The translations under genes were made by a program, and so were the position numbers. A DNA stretch of 64,000 nt from Corynebacterium aurimucosum (GTDB lineage Bacteria; Actinomycetota; Actinomycetes; Mycobacteriales; Mycobacteriaceae), in assembly GCF_030408555.1 (NCBI RefSeq), contig NZ_CP047048.1, positions 1,612,001-1,676,000 on the forward strand. The letters are read 5' to 3'. Positions 29,172 through 39,198 of the stretch are shown here, piece by piece; within the stretch, counting starts at the first letter, position 1, and every line of letters starts with the position of its first letter. Below the pieces are notes generated by a model. That model saw only the letters and a program-made list of their open reading frames with translations. It was not told where the DNA came from and did no database searches.

Positions 29172-29549
29172 ATGAACGAACAGAACACCCCGCCCACCGG
29201 CATCCGCCTCGCAGGCGTTCATTTTGAGACGCACGAAGACGCCGTCACCGTGCATTGGCTCCTTGGAGGAATGCCCCACCACCGTGACGTCGTGTTCACC
29301 CTGCACACCCTCGATCTGGAGCTCACCGCTCACTTCGAACAAGAGCAGCTCACGTCGATGGAAATCTCTTCCTTCGGCGAGGACACCAGGGACGCCCACC
29401 GTCGGGTTGATTACCCCTACGAGTACACCCCGGAAGAGTTGACTGTTACCCTCCCCACCGCTCATTTCAACCTCTCGGAAGAAGTGTTTACCATGGCTCT
29501 TTCCGTGGACGGTGCGGCATGCGGTGAATGGACCGGCACTATAATCTAA
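29172..29549 (+). CDS. Conserved hypothetical small protein
   Basis: 125 aa from ATG 29172, with TACAGT (29156-29161) as a possible near-leaderless -10 and GGGGA 5 nt before the start. A GTG at 29160 would add four residues. The sequence alternates β-type segments (VTVHWLLGG, DVVFTLHTLDLELTAHF, LTVTLPTAHF) and ends in GEWTGTII. No family is recognised, and there is no signal peptide or Cys cluster. It lies 28 bp after the EIIC-type gene. Confidence 0.6.
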   Translation: MNEQNTPPTGIRLAGVHFETHEDAVTVHWLLGGMPHHRDVVFTLHTLDLELTAHFEQEQLTSMEISSFGEDTRDAHRRVDYPYEYTPEELTVTLPTAHFNLSEEVFTMALSVDGAACGEWTGTII

Positions 29550-29629
29550 GCCTTCACTCTCTGCATTCAGCTAAGCCTACACACGCTTTACAAGGCCCTG
29601 ACCAGCGGCGATACTGGAACATAAGAAGT

Positions 29630-29672
29630 TCTCTAGACAACTGCGAAAGCACTAGAGAGCCACGCATATTCT
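29630..29672 (+). promoter_or_regulatory. Promoter and inverted repeat before the VIT-family gene
   Basis: TCTCTAG (29630-29636) and CTAGAGA (29652-29658) form a 7-bp inverted repeat with a 15-nt spacer. TATTCT (29667-29672) is a good -10 and AAGGAG precedes the ATG at 29692. The repeat would cover the -35 zone, as expected for an operator. Confidence 0.45.
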
Positions 29673-29691
29673 GGTATCCAAGGAGCTGGCA

Positions 29692-30402
29692 ATGCCACAA
29701 CATATCAGCGAACCCCACGGAGCCTCACACAACGCTCGTCTGAACTCTCTTCGCGCAGGTGTACTTGGGGCTAACGACGGCATCGTCTCCGTCGCGGCAC
29801 TTCTACTTGGCGTCGTTGGTTCTGGGGCGTCGGCAAGCGCCATCCTCACCGCCGGCCTAGCCGCAACGGTGTCGGGCGCTGCCTCCATGGCACTCGGAGA
29901 ATATGTCTCTGTTTCGGCACAACGCGACTCCGAGCGCATGATGATAGAAAAGGAGACCCGCGAGCTGGCAGATCTCCCCGAGCAAGAGCATGCCGAGCTC
30001 GTTTCCATGCTCGCCAGCTACGGCATGCATACCGAAACCGCGGATACTGCCGCCCGCGAGATCGCTGCCGAAGATAGACTTCTCGAGGCACACCTTCGAC
30101 TGGAGATGGGCATTGATGGCGAAGACCTGACAAATCCTTGGCACGCCGCGTTTTGGTCGGCCGTATCCTTCCTTGCCGGCGCCGCACTCCCCCTGTTATC
30201 AATCTTCCTCGCCCCCATGAGCATGGCTGCAGCAACAGTCGCCATTGTTACCCTGATCGCCCTGGCAATCACGGGCTACGTTTCGGCACGCCTCGCTGAC
30301 ACGGATGCCGCGCGCTCCGTCTTCCGCCTGGTTATCGGTGGTGCGCTCGGCTTAGCCATCACCTATGGCATCGGCGTAGCCTTCGGCGGGGTCATCGGCT
30401 AG
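29692..30402 (+). CDS. VIT1/CCC1 family Fe2+/Mn2+ transporter
   Basis: 236 aa. LNSLRAGVLGANDGIVSVAALLLGV in TM1, SGAASMALGEYVSVSAQRDSE after TM2, a cytosolic helical linker (about residues 85-145) and three further helices toward the C-terminus. This is the plan of plant VIT1 and yeast CCC1 transporters, which move iron or manganese out of the cytosol. In bacteria they are thought to export excess Fe2+/Mn2+. The Glu-rich linker segment (EQEHAEL...) matches metal-binding positions. Confidence 0.9.
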   Translation: MPQHISEPHGASHNARLNSLRAGVLGANDGIVSVAALLLGVVGSGASASAILTAGLAATVSGAASMALGEYVSVSAQRDSERMMIEKETRELADLPEQEHAELVSMLASYGMHTETADTAAREIAAEDRLLEAHLRLEMGIDGEDLTNPWHAAFWSAVSFLAGAALPLLSIFLAPMSMAAATVAIVTLIALAITGYVSARLADTDAARSVFRLVIGGALGLAITYGIGVAFGGVIG

Positions 30403-30456
30403 CCCATGCTAGGACACTTTCCTCTGCCCCAGGTCCGGGCCCAAGCCGACAATGCA

Positions 30457-30494
30457 CAAAATCCCACTCACCGCAGTGCGAGCGGTGAGTGGGA
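30457..30494 (-). terminator. Terminator of the ahpCD operon
   Basis: TCCCACTCACCGC (30462-30474) and GCGGTGAGTGGGA (30482-30494) make a perfect 13-bp stem with a 7-nt loop. On the - strand it is followed by TTTTGT, which points to ahpD. It may also stop readthrough from the VIT gene. Confidence 0.8.
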
Positions 30495-30530
30495 CTGCTT
30501 AACTGCGCTTGGGAAAGCGCACTGAGTCAT

Positions 30531-31064
30531 TTACTCAGCGGAGCGTACAGCTTCGGCCTGGAGCGCTTGTGCAACGGCCTCAACCACACCAGCGACCTTG
30601 ATGCCTTCCCAAATCTGCTCCTTGGTCACGCCTTCCTCGAGGAGAGTATTAGCGTGTGCGGACAGGCAGTGCTCGCAGCCGTTGATGGCGGAGACGACAG
30701 TGCTCCACAGCTCGAACGTAGCCTTGTCTACGCCAGGCTTAGCAATGATATTCATGCGCAGACCAAACTTGACCTGGGCAAAATCATCACCCAACCAGCT
30801 CTTCGCGCGGTAGGCCACGTTGTTCATAGCCATCACCGTGGCGGAGCCGAGAGCTGCGTCAATTGCCTCCTCGCTGAGGTGCTCGCAGGCTTCCTCAAGA
30901 ATCTCAGACAGCACCAGGTCATTGCGGGTCGCAGCGGCGGCAGCAACCAAGCTGCCCCACAGCTGCTCCTCATTCAGCTCGGTGCTACGCGTAAGGGAAC
31001 CAATGTTGAGCTTCTGATCCTTGGCATATGCCGGAAGCGCGGACTTCAGATTTTCGATGGACAC
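30531..31064 (-). CDS. ahpD: Alkyl hydroperoxide reductase AhpD
   Basis: 177 aa. Thiol-disulfide partner that reduces AhpC, with reducing power from lipoamide (dihydrolipoamide dehydrogenase/SucB in mycobacteria). The catalytic motif CEHCLSAH places Cys130, Cys133 and His137 at the same numbers as in M. tuberculosis AhpD. It follows ahpC by about 45 bp in one operon. Confidence 0.96.
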   Translation of the reverse strand: MSIENLKSALPAYAKDQKLNIGSLTRSTELNEEQLWGSLVAAAAATRNDLVLSEILEEACEHLSEEAIDAALGSATVMAMNNVAYRAKSWLGDDFAQVKFGLRMNIIAKPGVDKATFELWSTVVSAINGCEHCLSAHANTLLEEGVTKEQIWEGIKVAGVVEAVAQALQAEAVRSAE

Positions 31065-31108
31065 TGATCTAACTCCTTTAAGGTTGGGCGGTTGTGCTTA
31101 GTGCTGGT

Positions 31109-31702
31109 TTATAGAGCGGACTTAACAACCTCGAGCTTGTCGATGTTCTTGGTCGGGTCATTAGCCTCCCAGTTGCAGGCACAGACCTCTTCAGACTGCA
31201 GGGCGTCCAGCACGCGCAGAACCTCATCTACGTTGCGGCCGACAGCATCCGGAGTCACGGACACGAACTGGATAACACCGTCCGGGTCGATGATGAAGGT
31301 AGCGCGGTCAGCAACACCGTCGGCGTTTTCCACACCGAGGGCACGGATCAGGTCGTGGCGAATATCAGAGAACATCGGGAACGGAACTTCCTTCAGCTCC
31401 GGGTGGGTTGCACGCCAATTGAAGTGCGCGAACTCGTTATCGGTGGAGCCGCCAAGAACCTGGGTATCGCGGTCCAGGAATTCCTCGTTCAGCTTGCCGA
31501 AAGCCGCAATTTCAGTCGGGCAGACGAAGGTGAAGTCCTTCGGGTAGAAGAACACGACCTTCCACATTCCCTGGTACTTGTCCAGAGATACCTGCTCGAA
31601 GTAGTCCTCCGGCTGGTTAGCGTTGACGTCGTGGAGGTCGCCACCCTTCAGCGCGGTCAGCTCGAACTCCGGGAACTTCTCACCAACGGTCAAGATAGGC
31701 AT
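31109..31702 (-). CDS. ahpC: Alkyl hydroperoxide reductase AhpC (2-Cys peroxiredoxin)
   Basis: 197 aa from ATG 31702 (MPILTVGEKF), with AAGGAG upstream. Reduces H2O2, organic peroxides and peroxynitrite. Peroxidatic Cys61 lies in DFTFVCPTE; the C-terminal VCACNW gives Cys174 and Cys176 for resolution, as in the actinobacterial three-Cys AhpC. Divergent from oxyR with a 173-bp control region. Confidence 0.97.
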   Translation of the reverse strand: MPILTVGEKFPEFELTALKGGDLHDVNANQPEDYFEQVSLDKYQGMWKVVFFYPKDFTFVCPTEIAAFGKLNEEFLDRDTQVLGGSTDNEFAHFNWRATHPELKEVPFPMFSDIRHDLIRALGVENADGVADRATFIIDPDGVIQFVSVTPDAVGRNVDEVLRVLDALQSEEVCACNWEANDPTKNIDKLEVVKSAL

Positions 31703-31814
31703 AGAAGACTCATCTCCTTCAATAGTCACAACAATGCACAAAAGTGATGCAAATCTCTACGACCGCACACCACTTTGCCTTTTAGCTGGTACGCAGTCGC
31801 TCGCTTGTTAAGTA

Positions 31815-31868
31815 TGCCACGGAAGGCTTGGCACGTCAATAGGCTCCACGAATTAGAGATGTTAGAGT
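31815..31868. promoter_or_regulatory. oxyR-ahpC control region
   Basis: TGCCA-N9-TGGCA (31815-31833) is a LysR-type inverted repeat in the divergent region. TAGAGT (31863-31868) ends 7 nt before the oxyR ATG, consistent with a leaderless oxyR mRNA. Binding between the two promoters would let OxyR both autoregulate and control ahpCD. Confidence 0.5.
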
Positions 31869-31875
31869 TATAGGC

Positions 31876-32835
31876 ATGAACAATAAGGAGTATCGCCCAA
31901 CCCTCGCCCAGTTGCGCACCTTCGTCACGATTGCGGAAAACAAGCACTTTGGAACCGCAGCCGCCAAACTCGATATCTCCCAACCTTCGCTCTCCCAGGC
32001 CCTCGTCGCACTCGAGCAAGGTTTGGGAGTACAGCTGATCGAACGCTCGACCCGCAAGGTCATCGTGACGTCCACAGGTGAAGCGCTACTGCCTTATGCC
32101 AAGGCAGCACTCGAAGCTTCCGATGCTTTCCTCAGCCAAGCGCGCGGCGCTAGCGGCACGCTTAACGGCCCCCTCACTATCGGCATCATCCCCACCATCG
32201 CGCCCTATATTTTGCCGGGGATACTGCAGTCCATCAGCGAGACCTATCCCGATTTAGAACCCCGCTTCGTCGAGGAACAGACCCAGCACCTGCTAGACAA
32301 GCTGCGCGAGGGCAACCTGGACCTGGCCATTGTTGCCCTGCCCACCGAAGCCCCCGGAATGGTGGAGATTCCTCTCTACAGCGAGGCCTTCACCGCAGTT
32401 ACCCCAGCAGAGCACCCACTTGCGGGTCGAAAGGATCTCACGCTCGAGGATCTAGGGCACCTTGATCTGCTCCTGCTTGACGACGGCCACTGTCTCCGCG
32501 ACCAAGTCCTCGACCTGTGCCGCCGCGCGAAGGTCAATCCCTCCGAAGCCACCAATGCCGTCACTCGAGCCTCATCGCTGACTACTATCTTGCAGCTGGT
32601 CATGGGAAACCTCGGCGCCACTCTCGTCCCCGAGTCCGCCCTGGCAACGGAATGCCAGAATCCGCGGCTCTCCGTCGCACACTTTGCCCCTTCTGTCACG
32701 GCGGAGCGGCACGTGGGGCTTGTCTTCCGCTCTTCCGCTGCCCGTGCCGATGAGTTCAGCGCTTTCGGGACCTTGGTCACCGCTGCCTTCCACGACGCCG
32801 CGGAGCGTTCCCGGACACTTTTCACGGCCTCCTAA
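31876..32835 (+). CDS. oxyR: Hydrogen-peroxide sensor OxyR (LysR family)
   Basis: 319 aa. N-terminal winged helix-turn-helix (residues 9-65, FGTAAAKLDISQPSLSQALVALE) and a periplasmic-binding-fold sensor domain. The redox pair is present as Cys206 and Cys215 in DDGHCLRDQVLDLC, matching the reactive cysteines of E. coli OxyR. The position next to ahpCD supports the call over a generic LysR regulator. Confidence 0.95.
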   Translation: MNNKEYRPTLAQLRTFVTIAENKHFGTAAAKLDISQPSLSQALVALEQGLGVQLIERSTRKVIVTSTGEALLPYAKAALEASDAFLSQARGASGTLNGPLTIGIIPTIAPYILPGILQSISETYPDLEPRFVEEQTQHLLDKLREGNLDLAIVALPTEAPGMVEIPLYSEAFTAVTPAEHPLAGRKDLTLEDLGHLDLLLLDDGHCLRDQVLDLCRRAKVNPSEATNAVTRASSLTTILQLVMGNLGATLVPESALATECQNPRLSVAHFAPSVTAERHVGLVFRSSAARADEFSAFGTLVTAAFHDAAERSRTLFTAS

Positions 32836-32873
32836 CTGTTCCCCAGCTCCAGCATCAGAGCTAAAGAAGACGA

Positions 32874-32917
32874 CAACGCCGCCCCTAACTCACCTCATGA
32901 AGTCAGGGGCGGCGTTG
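32874..32917. terminator. Bidirectional terminator between oxyR and the membrane protein
   Basis: CAACGCCGCCCCT (32874-32886) pairs exactly with AGGGGCGGCGTTG (32905-32917). The 18-nt loop can extend the stem by a few pairs. The - strand side is followed by a pyrimidine-rich stretch. Confidence 0.8.
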
Positions 32918-32941
32918 CATATCGATTCGACAGCTTAAGCC

Positions 32942-34009
32942 TTAGGCTGCAGGAGCATAGCGACCCTGGCACTGGCGGCACAGGTGTGCGGTTGCCAGCT
33001 GCAGTGCCGGCGCGATGATGATCAGTGCCAAGCCCAGGGTGATGAGGGAGGCGAAAGCCATCAGACCGGACAGGACAATGAACAGCAAGATGTGACCGTA
33101 GTTTTCCTTGCCCAGCTTCAGACCCTGGGAGAAAGCCTCACCAACGGAGGAGCTATCGGCTGCCAACCACGGCATGAGAGTGAAGAAGGGCTGAATGAAC
33201 AGCGCAATCAGCATGACGATGATGACTCCGCCGAAGATAGAGCCAACGAATGCAAAAATATCATTTTCACTGAGCTGCTCTGGGTTCTGGAGGTCCACAC
33301 CTGCCACACCACCGAGGCCCACCATAAGCAGGCCGACGATGACAATCACCAAGACAATCGCACCAAGAATGCCCAAGACGATGTTCACCACGAGCGGCGG
33401 TACCCAGCGAACACCCTGGAACAGGGTGCCCCATGTGGGGCTCGGCTTGTCGATTTCACGGTAGGCCAAACGATAAACAACCAGAGCAATGACAAAGGAC
33501 AGGATGGACACCGCGAAGGAGAAGAGGTCCAACATAATGGAGGTCTCCGCCCCATCGGCGTTCTGCGCACCAACGCTGATTCCAATTTGTGGAACAAACT
33601 GAATAGCAAACACGACGACGGCGCCCAGCACCCACAAAAGTGCGTTACTGAGCGCGGCTTTGAAACCCCACTTGATAGCTTCGATAGCGCTGACCGGACC
33701 GGTGTAGGCCGGGCCGGCGCCTGGGCCTGGGCCTTCGTAGCTGGAGTCGCTTCCATAGCCCGCACCAGCGTAGCCTGGCTGGCCAGCCTCGTACCCACCA
33801 TAGGACTGGGAGCCGTAGGCGCCGCCGCCATAATTGCCGTAGCTGCTGGACTGGCCGAAGCCAGCCTGATCTTCTGGGTGAGAAGTAGGCTCGTATTTGG
33901 GAAGTCCGCCGTTGTTTCCGGAGGAGTCGCCGGAGTTATGAGCCGGGTTGCTGCCAAAGCCCCGGTTGGAGCCGTTATCCTCCGGATTCGATTCAAAAGG
34001 ATTAGTCAT
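32942..34009 (-). CDS. Gly/Tyr/Ser-rich-tailed integral membrane protein
   Basis: 355 aa. Residues 1-100 are low complexity (runs of Gly, Tyr, Ser, Asn, with PGYAGAGYGSD-like repeats and few charges). The remainder has about six transmembrane helices, beginning IEAIKWGFKAALSNALLWVLGAVVVF, with FLVYRLAYREIDKPSPTW-like and FMLMPWLAADSSSVGEAFSQG-like loops typical of DUF975/glycerophosphoryl-diester-phosphodiesterase membrane domains. It ends in CRQCQGRYAPAA. Function unknown; similar proteins occur at this site in other corynebacteria. Confidence 0.8.
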   Translation of the reverse strand: MTNPFESNPEDNGSNRGFGSNPAHNSGDSSGNNGGLPKYEPTSHPEDQAGFGQSSSYGNYGGGAYGSQSYGGYEAGQPGYAGAGYGSDSSYEGPGPGAGPAYTGPVSAIEAIKWGFKAALSNALLWVLGAVVVFAIQFVPQIGISVGAQNADGAETSIMLDLFSFAVSILSFVIALVVYRLAYREIDKPSPTWGTLFQGVRWVPPLVVNIVLGILGAIVLVIVIVGLLMVGLGGVAGVDLQNPEQLSENDIFAFVGSIFGGVIIVMLIALFIQPFFTLMPWLAADSSSVGEAFSQGLKLGKENYGHILLFIVLSGLMAFASLITLGLALIIIAPALQLATAHLCRQCQGRYAPAA

Positions 34010-34117
34010 AATTCATACCCTTCATTGATTAGTGTTCACGCAATAAACACGAGGGTACCAATATCTCCACCTCGACCTGTGAGCGAATAGCCTTCCGAGT
34101 AGACTTTTAGGTCGATT

Positions 34118-37100
34118 ATGACTGCTACTCGCGAAGACCTTTACGGCGCTCTCACTTCGGTTTCCTTGAGTGATGAGCGCGCTTTCCGCCGTCGCCTGCG
34201 CAAGGCCCGCTCCCCCAAGGCCCTGGATGCCATTGGAGCTGATATCGCAGCCGCCCAAGACAAGGTGCGCACCATCGATGCGCATGTACCACCCATTACC
34301 TACCCCGAACAGCTTCCCGTCACTGGGCGCCGCGATGATATAGCTGAAGCTATCGAGAATAATCAGGTAGTCATCATCGCCGGTGAGACTGGTTCGGGAA
34401 AGACCACCCAGATTCCCAAAATCTGTTTGGAGCTCGGCCGCGGGCGTCGAGGGCTCATTGGGCATACTCAGCCACGACGTTTGGCAGCGCGCACGGTTGC
34501 TGAGCGCATTGCAGAAGAGCTTGACCAATCCATCGGGGACTCAGTCGGCTATGCCATCCGCTTCGATGACCGAGTCTCCTCCACCACCGCTGTAAAACTC
34601 ATGACGGACGGCATCTTGCTGGCAGAAATGCAGCGTGACCGCTTCCTCAACGCCTATGACACGATCATCATCGATGAGGCACACGAGCGTTCGCTCAACA
34701 TTGACTTCCTTCTCGGGTACCTCAAAAGGCTGCTGCCCAAGCGCCCCGACCTAAAGGTGATCATCACCTCCGCCACCATTGATCCGGAACGCTTCGCCAA
34801 GCACTTCGCTGACGCTCACGGTGAACCAGCGCCGATCATCGAGGTATCGGGGCGTACCTACCCCGTGGAGATCCGCTACCGCCCGCTCGAGGTCGAATCA
34901 GGTGGCAAGACCATCGACCTCGATCCCTTGGACGCCCTCTGCGAAGCCATCGAAGAACTCATGGCCGAAGGCGAAGGAGACATTCTGTGCTTCTTCCCGG
35001 GCGAGCGCGATATCCGCGACGCCATGGAAGCCATCGAAGGGCGCCATTGGCGCAACGTGGAGGTCACTCCGCTCTTCGGACGACTGTCCAACCAGGAACA
35101 ACATCGCGTCTTCCGCTCGCACCGCGGCCGCCGAATCGTGCTCTCTACCAACATCGCTGAGACCTCATTGACGGTGCCTGGCATTCGCTATGTCGTCGAC
35201 ACGGGCACCGCGCGCATCTCGCGCTATTCCACTCGCACCAAGGTGCAAAGACTGCCCATTGAGCCGATCTCCCAAGCAAGCGCTAACCAGCGCTCAGGCC
35301 GATGTGGTCGCGTTGCCGATGGCATTGCCATCCGCCTCTACAGTGAACAGGACTTCCTCTCCCGGCCAGAATTCACCGACCCCGAAATCCTGCGCACCAA
35401 CCTGGCCAGCGTCATCCTGCAAATGATCTCGTTGCGCCTCGGTGATATCGCCGACTTCCCCTTCGTTCAATCCCCCGAACCGAAGGCCGTGCGCGATGGT
35501 CTGCTCCTCCTCCACGAACTGGGCGCACTCGAGGGCAAAGAAAAAGATGGGCTGCCGGTACTAACCCGAATTGGACGCAATCTTGCCCGCATTCCCGTGG
35601 ATCCGCGCATGGCCCGCATGCTCGTTGAAGCCAACACCTCCGGATGCCTCCACGACGTCATGGTCATTGTCGCCGCGATGACAATCCAGGATGTGCGCGA
35701 GCGGCCTACCGACAAGCAAGCGCAGGCTGACCAAGCCCATGCTCGTTTTAAAGACAAGTCTTCAGACTTTATGGCAATGCTCAACCTGTGGGACTTTGTC
35801 CAAGAAGCGCGCGAGGAGATGAGCGGCAATGCTTTCCGCAAACGGATGAAGGCCGATTTCCTGCACTATATGCGCATCCGCGAGTGGTTCGACCTGGTGC
35901 GGCAGCTGCGGGACGTCACCAAGCAGCTCGGATGGAACGCTCAAGAGGGCACCGAACGGCGCCCCGATGACATCCACATGTCGTTGCTCTCTGGCCTGCT
36001 GTCCAACATCGGCGCACGTGACGGTAACTCCAAGGAGTTCATTGGCGCACGCAATACCCGCTTCCTTGTTTTCCCGGGATCAGCGCTCGCAAAGAAGCCA
36101 CCGGAGTTCCTCATGGCAGCCGAGCTGGTGGAAACCTCGCGACTGTGGGCACGCGATGTTGCCGCCATCGACGCGGCCTGGGTGGAAAAACTGGCGAAGG
36201 ATCTGTTGAAACACAACTATTCCGATCCAACATGGTCACGGAAGCGTGGCTCAGCAGTCGTTACCCAACGCTCGACGTTGTACGGCGTCACCGTGGTCGC
36301 AGACCGGTCGGTGCCCTACCACCGCGTCGATCCTGCGGCGGCACGCGATATGTTCATTCGCAATGCGCTTGTCGACGGCGAATGGACCACCCACCATCAC
36401 TTCTTCCACGACAACAAGCGCAAGCTTGCCGAGGCCTCCGAGTATGAGGAGAAGGCCCGTCGGCGCGGCCTCGTGGTGGATGAAGACACGCTCTTCGACT
36501 TCTATGACCAGCGGATCCCCGAGTCTGTCACCACTGCCCGTCACTTCGATTCTTGGTGGAAGAAACAGAAGAACAAGCACTCTTTGGACTTCGACCCGGA
36601 AGCACTCCTCGAAGAGGACCACGCTGTTACTGAGGAGGCTTTCCCCGACCGTTGGCTGAAGGGAAGCATCGACTACGACCTCTCTTATAAATTTGAACCC
36701 GGTGACCCCCTCGATGGTGTCACGCTCATGGTCCCTGTCCCCCTCCTTGCGGGATTGGACTCCGAGGGCTTCGACTGGCTCGTACCCGGCCTGCGGCTAG
36801 AGCTGGTAACGGAGCTGATTCGCTCACTCCCGAAGGCTCTTCGGCGCACTGTGGTTCCAGCACCCGAATTCGCTGAACGAGCGCTGCCCAAGCTTGTGCC
36901 CTATGAAGGCGCACTCACTGAGCAACTCGCTGCTGTTCTGCAAGTAATGGGCGGCCAAGGCATCAACGCAGGGGATTTCCGCCCCGACCAGCTCCCTCCG
37001 CACCTGCGCATGAACTACGCGGCAGTGGACAAACGAGGAAAGGTCATCGATTCCGATCGGGACTTGAAGGCGCTCGTGCAACGCCAAGCCGGGCATATCT

Positions 37101-37993
37101 CGTCCTCCGTCTCGCGTGTTGGCCGGGCAGCTGAATCCACCGCCGTCAAGGAATGGTCAAAGGACACTCTGGGCGCTATCGATGAAGAGGTAACCACTGT
37201 CGTTGATGGGCACGAGGTCACCGCCTATCCAGCACTCGTAGCAACGAAGGAAGGCGTCGCTCTCAAGGTGCACCCGACAAAAGCGGCTGCCGACGCCTCC
37301 ATGATCACCGCCACCCTCACCTTGTTGCTTCGGGAAATCTCCGTGAGTGCACAACAGATGGTCAAGGGCTTACCGCTACAGCAGCGGGTAGCTGTCGACT
37401 CCTACCCACACGGCGGAGCCGAAGGGTTGGTCAACGATGCACGAGTAGCCGCAGTGCGCGACATCATGATGGAGAAGGGCGGGCCCGTAAGAACTCCTGA
37501 GGAGTTTACCGCCTTGCTGAACGCCGTAAAGCCTGAGGTCCCGGGGCGTGTGCGTCAGGCGGTGGTGGCCATTGCCCCAGGGTTGGCAGAGTACTCCAAC
37601 CTCAACGCAGAGCTGAAGCACTGGGAGGGGCCGGCAATCGATGATATTCGCGCTCAGCTCGACTTCCTATTGCCACCGCACGCCATCACCGTGCATGGAA
37701 TCCAGCACTTGCGCCACCTACCGCGCTATATCCAGGCTGCACGTATCAGGCTTGATGATATGAACCTGGATCCAGATCGCGACGCTGACCGCCAGGCAGA
37801 TGTCGACGAGGCCAAGGCCTACCTGAATAATCGTTTGCGCTCCTTGCCTGCAGGCCGCGAGAAGACGCGTGAAGTTAAGGAGATCTTGTGGATGATCGAG
37901 GAGTTGCGCGTATCGCTCTTCGCGCAACGCCTAGGAACCGCTCATGCGGTGTCTGTTCGGAGAATCCAAAAGGCCGCGGATAAATTGCGCTAG
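34118..37993 (+). CDS. hrpA: ATP-dependent RNA helicase HrpA
   Basis: 1291 aa. DEAH/RHA-type helicase: [13 protein letters not shown] (motif I, about residue 90), [11 protein letters not shown] (motif II), TSATID (motif III) and [10 protein letters not shown] (motif VI), then the HA2, OB-fold and a long C-terminal DUF3418 domain characteristic of HrpA rather than HrpB. In E. coli it helps mRNA cleavage and rescue of stalled ribosomes. TAGACT (34100-34105) is a likely -10, leaving a leader of only a few bases. The 3' end overlaps the nrdR stop. Confidence 0.96.
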   Translation: MTATREDLYGALTSVSLSDERAFRRRLRKARSPKALDAIGADIAAAQDKVRTIDAHVPPITYPEQLPVTGRRDDIAEAIENNQVVIIAGETGSGKTTQIPKICLELGRGRRGLIGHTQPRRLAARTVAERIAEELDQSIGDSVGYAIRFDDRVSSTTAVKLMTDGILLAEMQRDRFLNAYDTIIIDEAHERSLNIDFLLGYLKRLLPKRPDLKVIITSATIDPERFAKHFADAHGEPAPIIEVSGRTYPVEIRYRPLEVESGGKTIDLDPLDALCEAIEELMAEGEGDILCFFPGERDIRDAMEAIEGRHWRNVEVTPLFGRLSNQEQHRVFRSHRGRRIVLSTNIAETSLTVPGIRYVVDTGTARISRYSTRTKVQRLPIEPISQASANQRSGRCGRVADGIAIRLYSEQDFLSRPEFTDPEILRTNLASVILQMISLRLGDIADFPFVQSPEPKAVRDGLLLLHELGALEGKEKDGLPVLTRIGRNLARIPVDPRMARMLVEANTSGCLHDVMVIVAAMTIQDVRERPTDKQAQADQAHARFKDKSSDFMAMLNLWDFVQEAREEMSGNAFRKRMKADFLHYMRIREWFDLVRQLRDVTKQLGWNAQEGTERRPDDIHMSLLSGLLSNIGARDGNSKEFIGARNTRFLVFPGSALAKKPPEFLMAAELVETSRLWARDVAAIDAAWVEKLAKDLLKHNYSDPTWSRKRGSAVVTQRSTLYGVTVVADRSVPYHRVDPAAARDMFIRNALVDGEWTTHHHFFHDNKRKLAEASEYEEKARRRGLVVDEDTLFDFYDQRIPESVTTARHFDSWWKKQKNKHSLDFDPEALLEEDHAVTEEAFPDRWLKGSIDYDLSYKFEPGDPLDGVTLMVPVPLLAGLDSEGFDWLVPGLRLELVTELIRSLPKALRRTVVPAPEFAERALPKLVPYEGALTEQLAAVLQVMGGQGINAGDFRPDQLPPHLRMNYAAVDKRGKVIDSDRDLKALVQRQAGHISSSVSRVGRAAESTAVKEWSKDTLGAIDEEVTTVVDGHEVTAYPALVATKEGVALKVHPTKAAADASMITATLTLLLREISVSAQQMVKGLPLQQRVAVDSYPHGGAEGLVNDARVAAVRDIMMEKGGPVRTPEEFTALLNAVKPEVPGRVRQAVVAIAPGLAEYSNLNAELKHWEGPAIDDIRAQLDFLLPPHAITVHGIQHLRHLPRYIQAARIRLDDMNLDPDRDADRQADVDEAKAYLNNRLRSLPAGREKTREVKEILWMIEELRVSLFAQRLGTAHAVSVRRIQKAADKLR

Positions 37994-38448
37994 AAGCTAT
38001 CGCGGTCACGCCGACGCATCAGGCGGATTTCCGATTCGAAGTCGTCTGCGCTTTCGAAAGACTTGTATACGGAGGCGAAGCGCAGGTAGGCGACCTCATC
38101 GAGATCGCGGAGAGGCTCCAAGATGGCAAGGCCGATGTCGTTGGCATTGACTTGGGAGGACCCATGACTGCGCACGGTCTCCTCGACTTCTTGTGCAAGC
38201 TTCTTCAGAGCATCATCACTTACATCGCGCCCTTGGCACGCGCGTTTGACGCCGCGAATCAGCTTGTCGCGGCTGAAGGGCTCCGCCAAGCCATTGCGCT
38301 TGACTACCGACAGGACCGCCTTCTCGATCGTGGTAAAACGGCCTTTACATGCGGCGCATTCGCGACGCCGCCGGATTGAGGTTCCACTATCAATCACGCG
38401 CGAATCGATGACTCGTGACTGTTCATTGTGACAGAACGGGCAATACAT
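37990..38448 (-). CDS. nrdR: Ribonucleotide reductase repressor NrdR
   Basis: 152 aa from ATG 38448 ([17 protein letters not shown]). The N-terminal zinc ribbon uses CPFC and CAAC; an ATP-cone domain follows (about residues 49-139, [19 protein letters not shown]). It senses ATP/dATP and represses nrd genes. The frame remains open 60 codons upstream, but the start is fixed by the Cys ribbon. Stop overlaps hrpA tail-to-tail. Confidence 0.96.
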   Translation of the reverse strand: MYCPFCHNEQSRVIDSRVIDSGTSIRRRRECAACKGRFTTIEKAVLSVVKRNGLAEPFSRDKLIRGVKRACQGRDVSDDALKKLAQEVEETVRSHGSSQVNANDIGLAILEPLRDLDEVAYLRFASVYKSFESADDFESEIRLMRRRDRDSF

Positions 38449-38503
38449 AGTGCCGTAACCTTCCTCTCCGCCGATGCGCCTTGCTTCCCCGGCCCAAGGA
38501 ATT

Positions 38504-38911
38504 CTAGCGCGAAGCTGCCTCCGCGGTAGCTGAAGCACCATTGTTACTAGGAACCTCACTATCGATGCTGAGGCCACCCCACACTGTTCCAATAAAGACT
38601 GCAGCGCCAAAGACCGCGCCCAAAACATAGTTACCTACGTTCGACCCACCACGCCGGCTCCGCGACACACTCCGCGGGGAAGAAACACAGGATGGTGCCG
38701 AGCTGATCGTGCGCCCCTGTGTTCTACCCTCCGAAGAGAGCGTTCGAACAACAGACGAGCCACGGGAAGAAGTAGGTGATAATTCATGGGTTCGCACCTG
38801 GCCCTGCACAGGATCCCAAATTGCCGCCGGAGGGACCAGCACTGCCGTATTGCGAGGCTTCCGACGAACATCCCTACGCAGTACAGAGGCATTATTGAGA
38901 GCGATAGCCAT
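38504..38911 (-). CDS. divS: SOS-induced cell-division suppressor DivS-like protein
   Basis: 135 aa, AAGGAG before the ATG. A basic, Ser-rich N-terminal half ([17 protein letters not shown]) leads to a single transmembrane segment ([23 protein letters not shown], about residues 92-114) and a short outside tail. It is called from position: divergent from lexA and next to nrdR, as DivS in C. glutamicum and Rv2719c in mycobacteria, where the product halts division during SOS. The sequence itself is poorly conserved, and no LysM domain is evident. Confidence 0.75.
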   Translation of the reverse strand: MAIALNNASVLRRDVRRKPRNTAVLVPPAAIWDPVQGQVRTHELSPTSSRGSSVVRTLSSEGRTQGRTISSAPSCVSSPRSVSRSRRGGSNVGNYVLGAVFGAAVFIGTVWGGLSIDSEVPSNNGASATAEAASR

Positions 38912-38982
38912 GACGGCTCCTTTCTAGTTCTTCCTTCTCCATCGACGCAATATCCGAAGTATAAGAATCCAGGCAGACACTT

Positions 38983-39083
38983 TCGAACATCACCATCGAC
39001 CAACCGTGCGATTTAGCGTGTATGTTCGATTTATAGCACCGTCTCGAAAATTTGTCCACAACTCGGCGACGCCAGTCGAACAT
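38983..39083. promoter_or_regulatory. LexA half-sites between divS and lexA
   Basis: Three exact corynebacterial SOS half-sites occur: TCGAACAT (38983-38990), ATGTTCGA (39022-39029) and TCGAACAT (39076-39083). Each has only a degenerate second half (for example CATCGA five bases after the first). They would allow LexA to repress both divS and itself. Confidence 0.65.
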
Positions 39084-39198
39084 TTTTTCCTGTCGTGCTA
39101 AAAAGGAAAGCGGAAGCACCACCGGCAGTCCCATACATGCCTGGCACGCCAAAGCCTCAACCACGAATGTGCACATCGCAATAGTTTTAGGAGAAAGA

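Noticed and set aside
29567..29585. DtxR-box-like sequence before the VIT gene
   Set aside because: Only about 11 of 19 positions fit the consensus; the AGCCTA core alone is too common.
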